DNA of 64,000 nt from Staphylococcus simulans (GCF_002994445.1 NZ_MRZJ01000001.1:606456-670455), one strand, 5' to 3'; shown: positions 8,944 to 21,351, counted from the stretch's first letter. Numbers and translations are program-made. Notes: a model not told the origin generated them from the letters alone.

Positions 8944-10174
8944 CAGGTGTCTCACCATCATTTGTTTCATGATCATCCGCATGCTCTTCAACTGTTTCTT
9001 CAATCATATCCGCAAACAAGCCGTAAACGTAACTTTCTGGGTCGAACGGTTGTAAATCATCCAGCTGTTCGCCTAAACCAACGTATTTTACCGGTATATG
9101 CAATTCATTACGGATTGCTAAGACAATACCGCCTTTCGCTGTACCGTCAAGTTTTGTCAAGACAATACCTGTCACGTTTGTGACATCTTTAAAGTTGCGT
9201 GCTTGAGACAATGCGTTTTGTCCTGTTGTCGCATCTAAGCATAATAATACTTCATGCGGCGCGTCCGGTACTGCACGTCCGATAACACGTTTCATTTTCT
9301 CCAACTCATTCATTAAGTTGGCTTTGTTTTGCAGACGTCCTGCAGTATCGCAGATTAAAATGTCGACACCTTTATGTTTGGCCGCATTAATCGCATCATA
9401 CATTACAGCTGCCGGATCTGAACCTTCGCTTTGGCTGATGACATCCACATCTACGCGTTCGCCCCATACTTTCAATTGATTAATCGCACCGGCTCTGAAT
9501 GTGTCGCCTGCTGCTAACATTACTTTCTTGCCTTCTGCTTTATAACGATGTGCTAATTTACCGATTGTTGTTGTTTTGCCGACACCATTCACACCTACCA
9601 TTAAGATAACGTTTAAACGGCCGTCTTCAATATTCATAAGTTCTGAGTGGTCATCATCTTGCTGATAGATTTCAACGATTTTTTCTACGATAACTTCTTT
9701 TAAGTCTGCAGTTTCTTTAATGTTGCGGCGTTGTGCTTCTGTACGCAATTCATCTACCAGTTCCATTACCGTATTGAAACCGACATCGGCTGTGATTAAC
9801 ATTTCTTCTAAAGCTTCGAAGAAGTCTTCATCTACTGTACGGTAACGTGCAATCAAATTGTTCAGCTGTTCTTGGAAGTTTTCACGTGATTTTTCCAAAC
9901 CTTGTCTGAACTTCGCACCCAATTTTTGAGATTCGATTTCTTCAAATTCTTCAATCGAAATTAAGCCGTCATCGAAATCAAAATCGTCTTTTGTTTCTTC
10001 TTTCGGCTGTGCTTCAGGCAATGTAGAGCGCTGCTCGGTTTTTTCAGAAGAAACGGTCTCTTCTTCTTTCTTTTCATCTTCAGATTGCTCTACGTCTTGC
10101 AGTTCTTCTAAGTCTTTTTTTTCTTCTGAGGGTTTGCCTGCAAACTTGTCTTTTAGTCGTTTAAAAAAGCTCAT
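8930..10174 (-). CDS. ftsY: SRP receptor FtsY
   Basis: 414 residues. An acidic N-terminal A region (about 1-100, rich in Glu/Asp/Lys) precedes the N and G domains. The G domain holds [10 protein letters not shown] near residue 205, DTFRAG near 229, CDTAGR near 285 and [10 protein letters not shown] near 345. FtsY is the membrane-side receptor for the ribosome-SRP complex. A further acidic tail (DDHETNDGE) is at the C-terminus. The start overlaps the smc stop by four bases, so it is translationally coupled. Confidence 0.97.
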   Translation of the reverse strand: MSFFKRLKDKFAGKPSEEKKDLEELQDVEQSEDEKKEEETVSSEKTEQRSTLPEAQPKEETKDDFDFDDGLISIEEFEEIESQKLGAKFRQGLEKSRENFQEQLNNLIARYRTVDEDFFEALEEMLITADVGFNTVMELVDELRTEAQRRNIKETADLKEVIVEKIVEIYQQDDDHSELMNIEDGRLNVILMVGVNGVGKTTTIGKLAHRYKAEGKKVMLAAGDTFRAGAINQLKVWGERVDVDVISQSEGSDPAAVMYDAINAAKHKGVDILICDTAGRLQNKANLMNELEKMKRVIGRAVPDAPHEVLLCLDATTGQNALSQARNFKDVTNVTGIVLTKLDGTAKGGIVLAIRNELHIPVKYVGLGEQLDDLQPFDPESYVYGLFADMIEETVEEHADDHETNDGETPDEQK

Positions 10175-13100
10175 TCTTGTTCCTCCTTCAACACTTCATC
10201 AATTGTATTTAAATTCACACTTACAAGTTTAGATACGCCGGATTCTTGCATCGTAATACCATATAAACGATCAGCTGCTTCCATTGTGCCTTTGCGGTGA
10301 GTAATCACAATAAATTGTGTTTTCTCAGATAACTGTCTTAAATAATTCACATAACGAATCACATTAGCTTCATCTAGTGCTGCCTCTACCTCATCTAGTA
10401 TAACAAATGGAGCTGATCGCACTTTTAATAATGCAAAAAGCAATGCAATGGCACTTAAAGCACGTTCTCCCCCGCTGAGTAATGAAAGGTGCTGCAGCTT
10501 CTTGCCTGGGGGTTGTACAATAATATCCACACCGGCAGTCAAATAATCATCATCCGTTAATTTTAATTCTGCATAACCGCCGCCGAATAACGATTTGAAC
10601 ACTTCTGAGAAATAACCTTGTACCGCATGGAACGTTGTTTTAAAGCGCTCCATAACCGCTTGGTCCATTTCTAGAATAATTTGTTCTAATGTCGCTTTGG
10701 CCTCTCTTAAATCTGTACGCTGTTCATCTAAGAATGTGAAACGTTCATTCACTTCTTCGAACTGCTGAATCGCATTTAAATTCACAGGCCCCAGTTCTTC
10801 AATCGACATTTTCGTCAATTTCACCTTTTGACGCAATGCATCAATCGGCTCATCTTGTTCATACATGTCTTTCGCTGCTTCGAATGTTAAATGATAATCA
10901 TCGGTTAAATGATCGATACAATGTGAGATTAACACATCAAGCTTCGATTGTTCTGCTTTAATATCTTGATAGCTGTTTTCTATAGATAAGATATCACGAT
11001 GTGCTTCTTGAAGCTTGCTGTCGAAGTCATCAATCGATGCATTGATTTCTTGTCGGTCTGTTTTCAAAGTATTCAACTTTTCGCTTAAAGCTTCTTTTTC
11101 TTCTTGCTTAGCTTTGATATCTTTTTGAATCGTTTCGAAAGCTTTCTGTCCTGTCACTTCATCCGAATTGAACAATGCAATATCTTCTTCTAGTTTTTCT
11201 TGCTGCTGCTGATTTTGCGTGATTTGATTAGCAAGACGTTCTAATGCTTGGCGTTGTGTTTTGCTGCGTTCTTTGAGTACTGCCAAATCAGATTGTTTTT
11301 GATGCAATTGCTGCTGTAATTGAGCCGAGTTGGCTTTTCCTTCTTTAGACAATTGCGTTAAATTTTCAATTTGCTGTTCTAAAGCTTGCAGTTTCTTTGC
11401 GATTTCTTGTTTTTCTTGTTCTTTGGTTTCTAGCGTTTCGCGGCTGGTCGCACTTTGATAGCCGTCATTCTTCTCAAATTCAAACTCTTCATGTTCATTT
11501 TTGAGATGTGCTTCGCTTTTACGCAAACGATCGAGTTCCAGCGATAAATCATGCATTTCTTGTTTCGCTGTATTATAGCTTTTGCTGATATGCAGGTAAT
11601 TTTCGCTCAATTCATTCGCATGTGCTTTCGCTTTTTGAACTTCTTGTTCGAATTGTGCGGTTTGCTGCTCATAGTCTTTTAATTGCGCTCTTAATTGTGT
11701 CAGTTCATCACGTTGTGCCAATATACTCTTCGTTTGACGCTGCCCGCCGCCTGTCATAGAACCGCCTGGATTGACGATATCTCCTTCTAACGTCACGATA
11801 CGTGTACGATAGCGAATGGCTTGTGCAAGGTCATTGGCATGTTTCAAATCATCTACAATAATCGTATTGCCGAGTAAATTATAGATAATATTGTTATATT
11901 GCTGATCAACTTGAATCAAGTCAGCCGCAATACCCATAAAGCCGGCTGCTTGTTGTGCAGTATGCATAATATCTGAGCTTAAACGTCTCGGTTGAATGAC
12001 ATTCAACGGTAAGAACGTTGCACGTCCTAAACGATTTTGTTTTAAATACGCAATCGCTTGTCTGGCATCTTTTTCATTATCAACGATAATATGCTGCATA
12101 GATGCACCTAATGCTGTTTCAATCGCAGTCGTCAATTCCGACGGTACTTCGATAATTTCTGCCACTGCACCATGAATGCCTGATAATTGGCTGTCTTTTG
12201 CTTTTAAGATGTGTTTGACACCATTAAAGAAATACGTATAGTCTTCTTCCCGACTATTCAAACTCTCGATTTTCGCTTTCAGTTTATCTGTATAGCGATA
12301 GGCTTGATACAGTTTTTCTTCATCTGCATTTTGCTGATTTTTGCTTGTCGTTAATTCTGCTTCGCATGATTTCAACTGATTTTCCAGCTTTTCGAATGCT
12401 TGCTGCTTCTCTTGGTGCTGTTTAGATAACGTATTGATTTCTGATTGAATAGCTTTTAATTGATTGAAAGCTTCTAATAAGCGGCTGTCTAACCGATCTT
12501 GCTTCGCTTCGTTTTCTTCAATCGTACGCTGCAAGAAACGAATATCATTATTCACTTCTGATTGTGCTGACATTAAGTCATAGTAATCATTTTTAATTGC
12601 TTCTAATTCTTCTTCATGATCACCGTCAGCCACATACAACTGATCTTCGAGCTTTTTAATCTCAGCTGACAGTGCTTTTTGTTTTTCTTGAAGTGATTGT
12701 TTTTCTTCTTCAGCTTGTGCTTTTTCTTCAATCAGCTGGACTTCTTGTGCTTTTAACGCTTCTTGTTCTTCTTCATAGCGTGCGTTGGTTTGAGATTGGT
12801 TGCGTTTACGTTCTTCTAATACATTCAGCTGCCCTGATAGCTTTTCGGCTGCTTCTGTCGTTTGAACCAAATCATAGTTCAAGCGTTCAATCTCATCATT
12901 CTTTTGATTCAATTCAGCTTTATATTTGGATAAAGTACGTGAATAGCTGTTTTTATCCGCTTCTTTTTGTGCTTGCTGACTCTTTAATATATTTAAGCGT
13001 TCATCTGCTTTATGAATAGCTTCGCTGTAGTCATTAATATCATGAACAGTTACCAGCACATCGCTTTTCTTCATTTCTTGAGACAAGTGCTGGTATTCTT

Positions 13101-13740
13101 TAGCAATGGCTGCTTCTTCTCTTAAAGGTTCAACACGCCCTTCTAAATCATACAGAATATCCTCCACACGATTTAGGTTTTCTTCTGTTTGATCCAGCTT
13201 TTGAACCGAAGCTGCTTTACGCTTTTTATATTTCAAGACCCCTGCTGATTCTTCGATGATTTGACGTCGATCGACAGGTTTCGCATTTAATATTTCATCT
13301 ACACGGCCTTGTGAGATAATACTGAAAGCCTCTTTTCCTAAACCTGAATCTAAGAAAAGATCAATAATATCTTTTAAGCGTGCACGGTCATTATTTAAAT
13401 AATATGCACTTTCACCGCTGCGATACAATCTGCGTGTCACGATGATTTCATCTTGTTCGACATTCAGCTGATGGGCGTGATTATCTAGTTTTAATCGTAC
13501 TTCTGCATAATTTTGAGCTTTACGATGTTCGGCACCGGAAAAAATAATATCTTCCATTTTAGAACCGCGCAGAGACTTAGCTGATTGTTCACCTAAGACC
13601 CATTTAATCGCATCGGTGATATTACTTTTGCCACTACCGTTTGGACCAACAATCGCCGTCACACCTTGATCAAAGTGGACTTCAGTGTGTTCTGCAAACG
13701 ATTTGAATCCAAATGCATTAATTGATTTTAAATAAACCAT
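10171..13740 (-). CDS. smc: Chromosome segregation ATPase SMC
   Basis: 1189 residues, the standard length for bacterial SMC. The Walker A (GPNGSGKSN) is near residue 32; two long coiled coils (about 170-500 and 680-1000) flank the hinge (about 510-670, [10 protein letters not shown] to GGSMTGGG); the C-terminal head carries the signature [11 protein letters not shown] and Walker [12 protein letters not shown] near 1110-1130. With ScpA and ScpB it forms the condensin that compacts the chromosome. It lies downstream of rnc, separated by 40 bases. Confidence 0.98.
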   Translation of the reverse strand: MVYLKSINAFGFKSFAEHTEVHFDQGVTAIVGPNGSGKSNITDAIKWVLGEQSAKSLRGSKMEDIIFSGAEHRKAQNYAEVRLKLDNHAHQLNVEQDEIIVTRRLYRSGESAYYLNNDRARLKDIIDLFLDSGLGKEAFSIISQGRVDEILNAKPVDRRQIIEESAGVLKYKKRKAASVQKLDQTEENLNRVEDILYDLEGRVEPLREEAAIAKEYQHLSQEMKKSDVLVTVHDINDYSEAIHKADERLNILKSQQAQKEADKNSYSRTLSKYKAELNQKNDEIERLNYDLVQTTEAAEKLSGQLNVLEERKRNQSQTNARYEEEQEALKAQEVQLIEEKAQAEEEKQSLQEKQKALSAEIKKLEDQLYVADGDHEEELEAIKNDYYDLMSAQSEVNNDIRFLQRTIEENEAKQDRLDSRLLEAFNQLKAIQSEINTLSKQHQEKQQAFEKLENQLKSCEAELTTSKNQQNADEEKLYQAYRYTDKLKAKIESLNSREEDYTYFFNGVKHILKAKDSQLSGIHGAVAEIIEVPSELTTAIETALGASMQHIIVDNEKDARQAIAYLKQNRLGRATFLPLNVIQPRRLSSDIMHTAQQAAGFMGIAADLIQVDQQYNNIIYNLLGNTIIVDDLKHANDLAQAIRYRTRIVTLEGDIVNPGGSMTGGGQRQTKSILAQRDELTQLRAQLKDYEQQTAQFEQEVQKAKAHANELSENYLHISKSYNTAKQEMHDLSLELDRLRKSEAHLKNEHEEFEFEKNDGYQSATSRETLETKEQEKQEIAKKLQALEQQIENLTQLSKEGKANSAQLQQQLHQKQSDLAVLKERSKTQRQALERLANQITQNQQQQEKLEEDIALFNSDEVTGQKAFETIQKDIKAKQEEKEALSEKLNTLKTDRQEINASIDDFDSKLQEAHRDILSIENSYQDIKAEQSKLDVLISHCIDHLTDDYHLTFEAAKDMYEQDEPIDALRQKVKLTKMSIEELGPVNLNAIQQFEEVNERFTFLDEQRTDLREAKATLEQIILEMDQAVMERFKTTFHAVQGYFSEVFKSLFGGGYAELKLTDDDYLTAGVDIIVQPPGKKLQHLSLLSGGERALSAIALLFALLKVRSAPFVILDEVEAALDEANVIRYVNYLRQLSEKTQFIVITHRKGTMEAADRLYGITMQESGVSKLVSVNLNTIDEVLKEEQE

Positions 13741-13780
13741 ACTTCACTCGTTCTCCCTGTCGCTGCACTCAGCAGCTTGT

Positions 13781-14512
13781 TCATTGTTTCTGTTTCATCT
13801 CTGTATAAGCCTTTTCAGCGGCTTTTTGTTCTGATTCTTTCTTCGTTCTGCCTTGCCCCTCCGCAATAGCTTCTCCTTCTAATAACACTTCAGAAGTAAA
13901 TAGGCGGTGATGTGCAGGACCTTCTTCATGTATCAAGCGGTACGTCACGCTGCCTTTGTTCAGGCGATGGATATACTCTTGGAATTGTGTTTTAAAGTCA
14001 ATAACACCCATCAATGCATTATCTTCTACATATGGGAAGATAACAACTTGTGCAAAATGCCAAACTGCATCTAAACCTTGGTCTAAATATAAGGCACCTA
14101 CAAAAGCTTCAAATGCATCCGATACCAATGACGGTCTTGTACGTCCGCCGGTTTTCTCTTCGCCCTTGCCGAGCAGAATAAGTTCGTTTAATTTGATTTT
14201 ATTCGCAAATATTACAAGTGAGGGTTCACAAACGATGGTCGCGCGCATTTTTGTAAGATTGCCTTCAGGCAGTTGTGGATACTTATCAAATAAATAGCGT
14301 GAAACCGTCAATTCTAATACCGCATCTCCAAGAAACTCCAGACGCTCATTATGCGCCAGACGATCCATATTGAAATCATTAATAAAACTTGAATGTGAAA
14401 ATGCTTGCTGATAGAGAGGTAAATTATCATATGAGAGTTGCAATGCATGCATTTTATTCGCAAACTTCTCGTTAAAAGCTTGCAACAATGCATCTTTCTT
14501 ATGTTTGGCCAA
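13781..14512 (-). CDS. rnc: Ribonuclease III
   Basis: 243 residues if translation starts at TTG 14512, chosen because a strong GGAGG lies 7 bases upstream and the length then equals that of S. aureus RNase III as I recall it. A longer frame to ATG 14575 would add 21 residues unlike the family. The endonuclease signature [13 protein letters not shown] is near residue 60, the second metal-binding stretch ([13 protein letters not shown]) near 130, and the double-stranded RNA-binding domain covers about 165-240. It processes rRNA precursors and sense/antisense duplexes. A terminator separates it from acpP. Confidence 0.96.
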   Translation of the reverse strand: MAKHKKDALLQAFNEKFANKMHALQLSYDNLPLYQQAFSHSSFINDFNMDRLAHNERLEFLGDAVLELTVSRYLFDKYPQLPEGNLTKMRATIVCEPSLVIFANKIKLNELILLGKGEEKTGGRTRPSLVSDAFEAFVGALYLDQGLDAVWHFAQVVIFPYVEDNALMGVIDFKTQFQEYIHRLNKGSVTYRLIHEEGPAHHRLFTSEVLLEGEAIAEGQGRTKKESEQKAAEKAYTEMKQKQ

Positions 14513-14599
14513 AAAAAGACCTCCTTTAATTATTTCGAAAACGAACGATGTCGTTAAATTGCTTATGTGTCCCATTTTACGTGAATTTCAAGCAAAACA

Positions 14600-14637
14600 A
14601 AAGAAAAATCTGAGTCGGTCAAAGAGACGACTCAGAT
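14600..14637 (-). terminator. Terminator after acpP
   Basis: A perfect 10-bp stem (14628-14637 with 14608-14617) with a 10-base loop, followed on the minus strand by TTTTT C TTTT. It would let the abundant acyl carrier mRNA end before rnc. Confidence 0.9.
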
Positions 14638-14648
14638 AGTATTGTTCA

Positions 14649-14882
14649 TTATTTTTCAAGGTTGTTGATGAAATTAACTGCGTCACCAACTGTATTGATT
14701 TTTTCAGCTTCTTCATCTGGAATTTCAGTACCAAATTCGTCTTCTAATTCCATAACTAATTCCGCGATATCAAGTGAGTCAGCGCCTAAATCATCTTTGA
14801 AAGATGCATCTTCAGTTACTTTGTCAGCATCAACACCTAAACGGTCAACGATGATATCTTTAACTTTATCGAAGTTTTCCAC
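14649..14882 (-). CDS. acpP: Acyl carrier protein
   Basis: 77 residues, highly acidic, with the phosphopantetheine attachment motif [10 protein letters not shown] (serine near residue 37). It carries growing acyl chains for FabD, FabG and PlsX, encoded just upstream. It has its own -10 box (14930-14935) and terminator, consistent with higher expression than its neighbours. A GGAGG ribosome site lies 8 bases before the ATG. Confidence 0.98.
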   Translation of the reverse strand: MENFDKVKDIIVDRLGVDADKVTEDASFKDDLGADSLDIAELVMELEDEFGTEIPDEEAEKINTVGDAVNFINNLEK

Positions 14883-14929
14883 GTCGATTCACCTCCTTTA
14901 ACAAGCCTATATGACTCTATTATTTTCCC

Positions 14930-14984
14930 ATTATATCATTAAGAATACAAGTGGGATAGCTCCATAAAATAGTGTAATCCCACT
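14930..14984 (-). promoter_or_regulatory. acpP upstream region: hairpin and -10 box
   Basis: On the minus strand an 8-bp inverted repeat (14977-14984 with 14950-14957), possibly a terminator or attenuator for the fabG side, is followed by TATAAT at 14930-14935, about 50 bases before the acpP start. The -35 is weak. Confidence 0.5.
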
Positions 14985-15006
14985 ACTTCTCATGATTTAA
15001 CGGCAA

Positions 15007-15750
15007 TTATTCCATAAACATACCGCCATTGACATGGATTGTTTGGCCAGTAATGTATTTTGCTTTGTCAGATGCTAAGAAAGATACTGTGTTCGCAATA
15101 TCTGTATCTTGACCAAAGCGGCCTAATGGAATTTGACCTTTCATTTGTTCTTTAATGTCATCGCTTAAAGCATCTGTCATATCAGAAACAATAAATCCAG
15201 GTGCTACAGCATTCACTGTAATATTACGCGAAGCAAGTTCGCGGGCTACAGATTTTGTTAATCCGATAACACCGGCTTTTGTCGCAACATAGTTTGTTTG
15301 ACCCGGGTTGCCGACAGCACCTACTACACTAGATAAGTTGATGATTGCACCGCTTCTTTGTTTCATCATTTGACGCGATACTTTTTGGATGCAGTTGAAT
15401 GTACCTTTAAGGTTCGTATCAATTACGTCATCCCATTCTTGTTCTTTCATACGCATTAATAAGTTGTCGCGTGTAATACCTGCGTTATTAACTAGTACAT
15501 CCACTGAACCGAATTGTTTTACGACTTCTTGAATCATGTCTTTGACTTCATCAGGGTTTGCGACATTCGCTTGAATTGCGAAAGCTTCCACACCTTTAGC
15601 TTTGATTTCTTCTACGACTGCTTCTGCTTTTTCTTTGTTGCCGGCGTAGTTCACCGCAACATTATAACCGTCTTCTGCTAATTGCAGCGCAATACTGCGT
15701 CCAATTCCTCTAGAAGCTCCTGTTACTAATGCACTTTTACTCATGTTCAT
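15007..15750 (-). CDS. fabG: 3-oxoacyl-ACP reductase
   Basis: 247 residues from ATG 15750 (MNMSKS, matching the S. aureus MKMTKS start as I recall it). A short-chain dehydrogenase of fatty-acid elongation: cofactor loop TGASRGIG near residue 10, NNAG near 90, and the catalytic Ser-Tyr-Lys (INLSS, then NYVATKAG) near 140-160. It reduces 3-oxoacyl-ACP with NADPH. It overlaps the fabD stop by 14 bases, so the two are coupled. Confidence 0.97.
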   Translation of the reverse strand: MNMSKSALVTGASRGIGRSIALQLAEDGYNVAVNYAGNKEKAEAVVEEIKAKGVEAFAIQANVANPDEVKDMIQEVVKQFGSVDVLVNNAGITRDNLLMRMKEQEWDDVIDTNLKGTFNCIQKVSRQMMKQRSGAIINLSSVVGAVGNPGQTNYVATKAGVIGLTKSVARELASRNITVNAVAPGFIVSDMTDALSDDIKEQMKGQIPLGRFGQDTDIANTVSFLASDKAKYITGQTIHVNGGMFME

Positions 15751-16663
15751 TCCATCCTTTGACATCTTCGAGTGTTTGAATCGAAGTTAATTTAACATCT
15801 CTGTTGATTTTCTTAATTAAACCGGATAATACTTTGCCTGGTCCGATTTCAATAAAGTGATCGACACCTTGTTCAATTAAATACTCTGTAGATTTAATAA
15901 ACTGCACTGGAGAATACAATTGTTTCACCATGTTTTGTTTAATTACTTCTGCGTCTGTTTCTGCTTGTGCATGATAGTTTTGCACGACAGGAATTTCTGC
16001 ATCATGCCATTCGAATTGATTGATATAGTCTTCAAAATCTTTCTCAATCACTTGCATCATTGAAGAGTGGAAAGGTCCTGAAACTTTTAAAGGCATCACA
16101 CGTTTTGCGCCTAAAGATTTACCTTGCTCTACAATTCTGTCGATAGCTGTTTTATGACCAGACACAACGACTTGACCTGGCGAATTGATATTTGCCGGTT
16201 CAACAATAGAACCTTCTTCAGATAAATCTTCGCAGATCTTCGCAACTTCATCATAATCCAAACCAAGTACTGCAGCCATGCTGCCGACACCGCTTGGGAA
16301 AGCCTGTGCCATTAATTCCCCTCTTTTGCGTACGATTTTTACCGCATCTTCAAAAGAAAGTACTTTAGCCGCAACTAAGCTTGAATATTCGCCGAGGCTA
16401 TGTCCCATTGTATAATCTGCACCTAAATCATTCAAAGCATTAAACAATGCAATACTGTGTGTTAATAAGGCAGGTTGTGTATTTTCAGTTTCACCGAGTT
16501 TGCCTTCTTCATCTGTGAACATTGTTTCTAATAAATCAAAGCCTGCTGCTTCTTGTGCAGCGTCTAATGTTTTTGTTGCATTTGTATCTTGTTGGTACAA
16601 GTCTTGTGCCATACCTACTTTTTGCGCACCTTGACCTGGAAAGATAATCGCTGTTTTACCCAT
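15737..16663 (-). CDS. fabD: Malonyl-CoA:ACP transacylase
   Basis: 308 residues from ATG 16663, preceded by AGGTGG; an in-frame GTG three codons earlier is a less likely start. FabD moves malonyl groups from CoA to ACP. The nucleophile motif GHSLGEYS is near residue 88, the oxyanion loop FPGQGAQ near the N-terminus, and the catalytic histidine is in GPFHSSMM near residue 200. It overlaps plsX by eight bases. Confidence 0.97.
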   Translation of the reverse strand: MGKTAIIFPGQGAQKVGMAQDLYQQDTNATKTLDAAQEAAGFDLLETMFTDEEGKLGETENTQPALLTHSIALFNALNDLGADYTMGHSLGEYSSLVAAKVLSFEDAVKIVRKRGELMAQAFPSGVGSMAAVLGLDYDEVAKICEDLSEEGSIVEPANINSPGQVVVSGHKTAIDRIVEQGKSLGAKRVMPLKVSGPFHSSMMQVIEKDFEDYINQFEWHDAEIPVVQNYHAQAETDAEVIKQNMVKQLYSPVQFIKSTEYLIEQGVDHFIEIGPGKVLSGLIKKINRDVKLTSIQTLEDVKGWNEHE

Positions 16664-17642
16664 TTTGTCCACCTACCGTTTCTCTCATAATATCGACAAT
16701 ATGATTTTCTCCTGCGATTTTCGCTTGGCGAATTGCAGAATAAAATGCTCTTGCATTTGAGCTGCCGTGTGCTTTAACGACAATACCGTCTAAACCTAGC
16801 AGTACTGAACCGCCGTATTCAGCATAGTCCATTTTCTTCGTCATTTTATCTAAATCTTTCTTCAATACCAATGCTGCAAGTTTGTTCTTGAAGTTGGCTA
16901 ATAATGCAGATTTCAGCATTTTACCGATAGATTTCGCAGTACCTTCTAAGTTCTTTAAGACCATATTGCCTGTGAAACCATCAGTAACTACAACATCTGC
17001 GGCATCTTCCATCAATGTTTTTGCTTCAACATTGCCTGAGAAGTAGAAAGAAGGATCTTCTTTCATCAAATTATAAGCTTCTTTCGTTAAGTTATTGCCT
17101 TTTTTAGGTTCCGTTCCAATATTTAACAATGCTACTTTCGGTGCACCGATACCTCTGATTTTTTCAGCGTAAATATTGCCTAATTGCGCATATTGCAATA
17201 AATGTTCTGGTTTAGCATCCGCATTGGCACCGACATCTAAAAATACAAAACCTTTGCCGGAAACAGTCGGAAGTGTCACCACTAATGCTGGTCTTGCTAC
17301 ACCTTTAATACGGCCTACTATGAAGAGTCCAGCAGACATCAGCGCGCCTGTATTGCCTGCAGAAACACATCCTGAAGCTTCCCCGTCTTTTACCGCTTGT
17401 GCCGCTCTGACCATAGAGCTGTCTTTCTTTCTTTTTATGGCACGTACCGGCTCATCTTCCATTTCAATTTCTTCAGTAGTATGACGGAATTCTAAGCGCT
17501 CATGCTTGATTGTGCACTGTGCTTCATCTCCGAATAAAATAATATGTAAATCTGGGAAGTCGTTCAACGCTTTTTCTACCGCTTCTAAAACGATACCAGG
17601 CGCGTCATCTCCGCCCATCATATCAATGGCTAATGTCACCAT
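16656..17642 (-). CDS. plsX: Phosphate acyltransferase PlsX
   Basis: 328 residues from ATG 17642; the frame runs 47 codons further into fapR but PlsX proteins begin [12 protein letters not shown]. PlsX converts acyl-ACP to acyl-phosphate for PlsY in phospholipid synthesis. Conserved stretches are AIDMMGGD at the start, [13 protein letters not shown] near residue 95, [11 protein letters not shown] near 130 and VTDGFTGNM near 220. The start lies seven bases after the fapR stop, within the FapR-controlled operon. Confidence 0.97.
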   Translation of the reverse strand: MVTLAIDMMGGDDAPGIVLEAVEKALNDFPDLHIILFGDEAQCTIKHERLEFRHTTEEIEMEDEPVRAIKRKKDSSMVRAAQAVKDGEASGCVSAGNTGALMSAGLFIVGRIKGVARPALVVTLPTVSGKGFVFLDVGANADAKPEHLLQYAQLGNIYAEKIRGIGAPKVALLNIGTEPKKGNNLTKEAYNLMKEDPSFYFSGNVEAKTLMEDAADVVVTDGFTGNMVLKNLEGTAKSIGKMLKSALLANFKNKLAALVLKKDLDKMTKKMDYAEYGGSVLLGLDGIVVKAHGSSNARAFYSAIRQAKIAGENHIVDIMRETVGGQNG

Positions 17643-17649
17643 CTCGTGA

Positions 17650-18207
17650 TCACTCCTCATTATAATAATACATTTTGAATGTACCTCTGAATACGCATTT
17701 GTCTTTGACATATGACGATACTGCAACCGTAATATATTTTGATCCGAAATCAACCACTTGCGCAAAAGCATGTACGGTATCATGCAATTTCACTTGTTTT
17801 AAAAAGTTGACTTGGCTTTCTCTTGTCAGCACCATATTCTTTTGAATCAATGCTACACATAATGAATTGGCTTGTGCAAACAATATATGTCCGCGCGCAA
17901 TATCATTACGCGTAAAGACCGAATCTTCCGTAATATAAATCAAAGATTCAGCAGTGACATTTGGTTCTACCCGAATCAAGTCACCGATAATTTCATTTCC
18001 TTCAATTGCACGAATATGTTTGTAGTTATGTTCTGCTACAGATTTAATTCGTTTACGCAATTCCGGTATTTTCAAGTAAGTTCTATCCAGTCTTATCGTT
18101 TGGATACTGACAGAAAATAAATCGCTCAACTCATTATCAGTCATAAAGGGGTTCTCTTGCAGACGTTGTTTGATTGCATCACGGCGTTCTTGTTTTTTCA
18201 ACTTCAT
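17650..18207 (-). CDS. fapR: Fatty-acid/phospholipid synthesis repressor FapR
   Basis: 185 residues: an N-terminal DeoR-like helix-turn-helix (about 5-45, [18 protein letters not shown]) and a hot-dog fold effector domain (about 75-185) that binds malonyl-CoA in the family. FapR represses fab and pls genes until malonyl-CoA rises. It is first in fapR-plsX-fabD-fabG and has a FapR-type operator in its own promoter, so it should be autoregulated. A GGGGGG run is part of the ribosome site. Confidence 0.96.
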   Translation of the reverse strand: MKLKKQERRDAIKQRLQENPFMTDNELSDLFSVSIQTIRLDRTYLKIPELRKRIKSVAEHNYKHIRAIEGNEIIGDLIRVEPNVTAESLIYITEDSVFTRNDIARGHILFAQANSLCVALIQKNMVLTRESQVNFLKQVKLHDTVHAFAQVVDFGSKYITVAVSSYVKDKCVFRGTFKMYYYNEE

Positions 18208-18225
18208 TGCTTTACCCCCCCTAAT

Positions 18226-18285
18226 TTAGTACCAAGTCTTAAGACTTCCTTACATATCATATCATTTTCTCTTAAAACAGCTCAA
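18226..18285 (-). promoter_or_regulatory. fapR promoter with FapR operator
   Basis: On the minus strand TTGAGC (18280-18285) and TATGAT (18256-18261) are 18 bases apart. Just downstream, over the expected start site, 18226-18242 reads TTAGTACCAAGTCTTAA on the plus strand, which matches the FapR operator pattern (TTAGTACC followed by a partial inverted copy) known from Bacillus and Staphylococcus. Binding there would block transcription initiation. Confidence 0.85.
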
Positions 18286-18333
18286 CAAAAAACACAACAG
18301 ATTAATTAATTACAGTTTATCGAAATTAATCTG
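18284..18333 (-). terminator. Terminator after recG
   Basis: A perfect 10-bp inverted repeat (18324-18333 with 18298-18307) is followed on the minus strand by TTGTGTTTTTTG. It lies about 92 bases past the recG stop and abuts the fapR promoter. A second smaller inverted repeat (TGTCAT/ATGACA, about 18336-18370) lies between. Confidence 0.65.
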
Positions 18334-18424
18334 ATGTGTCATGTATTGCCAGGCGCTATGAATGACACTTGCAAATGATTTTGTATGCCATTCACCCATC
18401 GCCTTGCATCTTATTTTGTTAGAT

Positions 18425-20479
18425 TTAATCAAAACTTGTGTGTAATAGATTTTGTTCTACGAAATTGCGCAGAATGTCATACTGTTTTGTAAAGAAAGCA
18501 CCAGATTGAATCAATTCAGCTGCTTCATCTCTTGCTACTTCTAACATACGATAATCTTCAACGATATTCGCCACTAAAAAGTCAGGCAAGCCGCTTTGTT
18601 TCACACCAAAGAAATCACCCGGACCGCGCATTTCCAAATCACGTTCGCTCAGTTCGAACCCATCTGTAGTTTGCGTCATAATATTCATACGCTCAATCCC
18701 TGTCTCGGTTTTCGGCGATGCAATCAAAACACAGTAACTTTGATGTTCGCTGCGTCCGACACGGCCGCGTAATTGGTGGAGCGTGGAAAGTCCGAAGCGA
18801 TCAGCATCATAAATAATCATAAACGTCGCATTAGGGACGTTTACCCCAACTTCCACTACAGTCGTCGAAACTAAAATATCGATTTCATGTCGATTAAACC
18901 GCTGCATGACGTCATCTTTATCATCGGCATGCATTTTACCATGCAATAATCCGACACGGCCGACACCATAATGCTGCTCCAGCGATTCATATAATTCAAT
19001 CACATTTTGTACATCTTCGAGATGTTCTGAGCTTTCAATCAGCGGACTGATAACATAAGCTTGTCTGCCTTTATTCAATTCTGCAGTCATTTGATTCAAG
19101 ACAGATTCATACGCTTCATGTTTTGCCCACATGGTCTTAATTGGTTTTCGTCCTTTCGGCAATTGTTTGATTGAAGATACATCCATCTCGCCGAATACTG
19201 AAATGGCTAATGTTCTAGGAATCGGTGTCGCAGTCATAAACAACACATTCGTCATTGCACCCTTTTCTCTTAAGGCTTGACGCTGATTCACACCGAAACG
19301 GTGCTGCTCATCCGTAATCACTAATCCGACATTTTTAAACGACACATCATCTTGAATCAAAGCATGCGTTCCGATTAAGCAATCAATTGTACCGTTTTCT
19401 AATTGCTCTAATAACAATTTGCGCTTCTTGCCTTTGACAGAACCCGTAAGCAAAGCAACGTTCATACGATCCCCGAACAATTTTGTTAAACTTTCCGCAT
19501 GCTGTTCTGCTAAGATTTCAGTCGGTACCATGAGTGCAGATTGATAGCCCGCTGTTTTCAAGGCATACATACAAAGTGCTGCGACTACAGTTTTGCCTGA
19601 GCCTACATCCCCTTGCAACAGACGATGCATACGTATCGGTGCTTTTAAATCTCTGAAGATTTCATTCACTGCTGTTTTTTGTGCGTCTGTTAATTCGAAC
19701 GGCAAATCATCGATAAATCCTTTGACTTTGTTTAAATCATAATCGATTTCAATCGCATCATCACTTGCTTTTTCAAGACGATTCAGCCACTGCATTCGCA
19801 GCTCGAATAAGAATAATTCTGTAAAAGCATACGTTCTGCGTGCTTTTAACAACGCTTTTTTATTATCTGCATAATGCAGCGCGCGTATAGTTGAAGCGAG
19901 TGATTCTAATTTATATTTTTCGCGCAGTTCATCTGACAGCCATTCTTTGATTTCTATGTCATCTAAGACTTTGCGGATAATATCTCTCAAAGTTTTTTGT
20001 TTAATGCCTTCTTTGATGCGGTAGACCGGTTCAAGCTGTTCTTGGTCTTGGCTCATATCCGGCTGTTCTGTGGTATACATTCGCATACCATTGATTTCTT
20101 GTTTGCCGCGGTTCCATTTGCCTTTAATGGTCACATAGTCGTGCAGATTGACTTTCTTTTTTAAGTAAGGCTGATTGAAGAAGACTGCTTTCACCGCAAT
20201 ATTATTTACCATTAAATGCAGTGTTACTTTTGAACGGTTTCTTCCAAAAAAAGCGACAGTGGGCGTAGTATACACTTCGCCGACCACTGTCACGGTTGAT
20301 TGATCTTCTGCTTCATTTAAATCTACCACGCTGTTATCTTCATAGCGCACAGGCAAATAAAGCACTAAATCTTCTACGTCATATATATTCAGTTCATTTA
20401 ATACGCCGATCCGCTTCGGACCAAGTCCTTTGATTTGATCCAGCGAATAGGGTTGATCAATGAGGTTTACTTTAGTCAT
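18425..20479 (-). CDS. recG: ATP-dependent DNA helicase RecG
   Basis: 684 residues, normal length. RecG remodels stalled forks and Holliday junctions. The N-terminal wedge/OB domain (about 1-200; IKGLGPKR near the start) precedes helicase motifs: GDVGSGKT near 290, DEQHRFG near 390, TATPIPRT near 415, and the C-terminal lobe with LRGRVGR near 560. It starts two bases after the sdaAA stop, so it appears coupled to the serine dehydratase genes. A hairpin terminator follows. Confidence 0.97.
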   Translation of the reverse strand: MTKVNLIDQPYSLDQIKGLGPKRIGVLNELNIYDVEDLVLYLPVRYEDNSVVDLNEAEDQSTVTVVGEVYTTPTVAFFGRNRSKVTLHLMVNNIAVKAVFFNQPYLKKKVNLHDYVTIKGKWNRGKQEINGMRMYTTEQPDMSQDQEQLEPVYRIKEGIKQKTLRDIIRKVLDDIEIKEWLSDELREKYKLESLASTIRALHYADNKKALLKARRTYAFTELFLFELRMQWLNRLEKASDDAIEIDYDLNKVKGFIDDLPFELTDAQKTAVNEIFRDLKAPIRMHRLLQGDVGSGKTVVAALCMYALKTAGYQSALMVPTEILAEQHAESLTKLFGDRMNVALLTGSVKGKKRKLLLEQLENGTIDCLIGTHALIQDDVSFKNVGLVITDEQHRFGVNQRQALREKGAMTNVLFMTATPIPRTLAISVFGEMDVSSIKQLPKGRKPIKTMWAKHEAYESVLNQMTAELNKGRQAYVISPLIESSEHLEDVQNVIELYESLEQHYGVGRVGLLHGKMHADDKDDVMQRFNRHEIDILVSTTVVEVGVNVPNATFMIIYDADRFGLSTLHQLRGRVGRSEHQSYCVLIASPKTETGIERMNIMTQTTDGFELSERDLEMRGPGDFFGVKQSGLPDFLVANIVEDYRMLEVARDEAAELIQSGAFFTKQYDILRNFVEQNLLHTSFD

Positions 20480-20481
20480 GT

Positions 20482-21351
20482 TTAATCACCAAATATTTGT
20501 TGTTTTAAGCGTTGGCCGGTTGGTGTTCCAGCGAGTCCGCCGCGTCCTGTTTCACGCAGTGCTGAAGGCATCGTCTGCCCGATGCGATACATTGCCAAAA
20601 TCACTTCGTCTGTAGGAATACGCGATGAAACGCCTGCAAGTGCCATATCCGCTGACACAATTGCATTCGAAGCCCCTGCTGCATTACGTTTCACACAAGG
20701 CACTTCAACCAATCCCGCTACCGGGTCACATACTAAACCTAGCATATTTTTCATACAAATTGCAAAAGCTTCAGCTGATTGCTGCGGTGTCCCGCCGGCC
20801 ATTTCAACTGTTGCAGCTGCAGCCATCGCTGCAGCTGAACCGACTTCTGCTTGGCATCCGCCTGCAGCACCTGAAATCGATGCATTATTTGCTACGACAA
20901 AGCCGAATGCACCAGCAGTTAATAAAAAGTTCAGCATGTCTTTGTGAGAAGGGTTGAAGCGGTGTTTAATCGCAAATAATACTCCTGGTACGACACCCGC
21001 AGAACCAGCAGTCGGCGTTGCACAGATTTTCCCCATCGCCGCATTCACTTCATTCGTCGCAACTGCTTTGCTGACCGCATCTAATAAAATCGGTCCGGAA
21101 AGCGCTTGTCCGCTTTCTAAATACTTTTTAATTAAAACAGCGTCGCCTCCTGTTAATCCAGTAGTCGAGGTCACACCATTCAAACCTTCATCCAAAGCAT
21201 TTTCCATCGTTTTAAAATGATGGCCCATACCTTCATATACTTCATCAGCCGACACCCCGGTTACTGACATTTCTTGCTCCAGCATAATTTCATGAATGGC
21301 TTTGCCTTCTGTTTCACATCTCTCTACTAATTCTTCAACAGTCTTAAACAT
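20482..21351 (-). CDS. sdaAA: L-serine dehydratase, iron-sulfur-dependent, alpha subunit
   Basis: 289 residues from ATG 21351; the start is fixed by GGAGGGGG 8 bases upstream, while the frame itself runs six codons further. The subunit carries the catalytic [4Fe-4S] centre; conserved cysteines are visible in [10 protein letters not shown] (about residue 128), [15 protein letters not shown] and [12 protein letters not shown]. With the beta subunit it deaminates L-serine to pyruvate and ammonia. The recG gene follows after two bases. Confidence 0.95.
   Translation of the reverse strand: MFKTVEELVERCETEGKAIHEIMLEQEMSVTGVSADEVYEGMGHHFKTMENALDEGLNGVTSTTGLTGGDAVLIKKYLESGQALSGPILLDAVSKAVATNEVNAAMGKICATPTAGSAGVVPGVLFAIKHRFNPSHKDMLNFLLTAGAFGFVVANNASISGAAGGCQAEVGSAAAMAAAATVEMAGGTPQQSAEAFAICMKNMLGLVCDPVAGLVEVPCVKRNAAGASNAIVSADMALAGVSSRIPTDEVILAMYRIGQTMPSALRETGRGGLAGTPTGQRLKQQIFGD

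Noticed and set aside
12672..13019. Open frame opposite smc encoding a hydrophobic product
   Set aside because: It is the reverse reading of the glutamate/glutamine-rich coiled coil; no ribosome site, and smc on the other strand is certain.
20582..21220. Several overlapping plus-strand frames opposite sdaAA
   Set aside because: They arise from the alanine/glycine-rich codons of sdaAA, overlap one another in different frames and lack ribosome sites.
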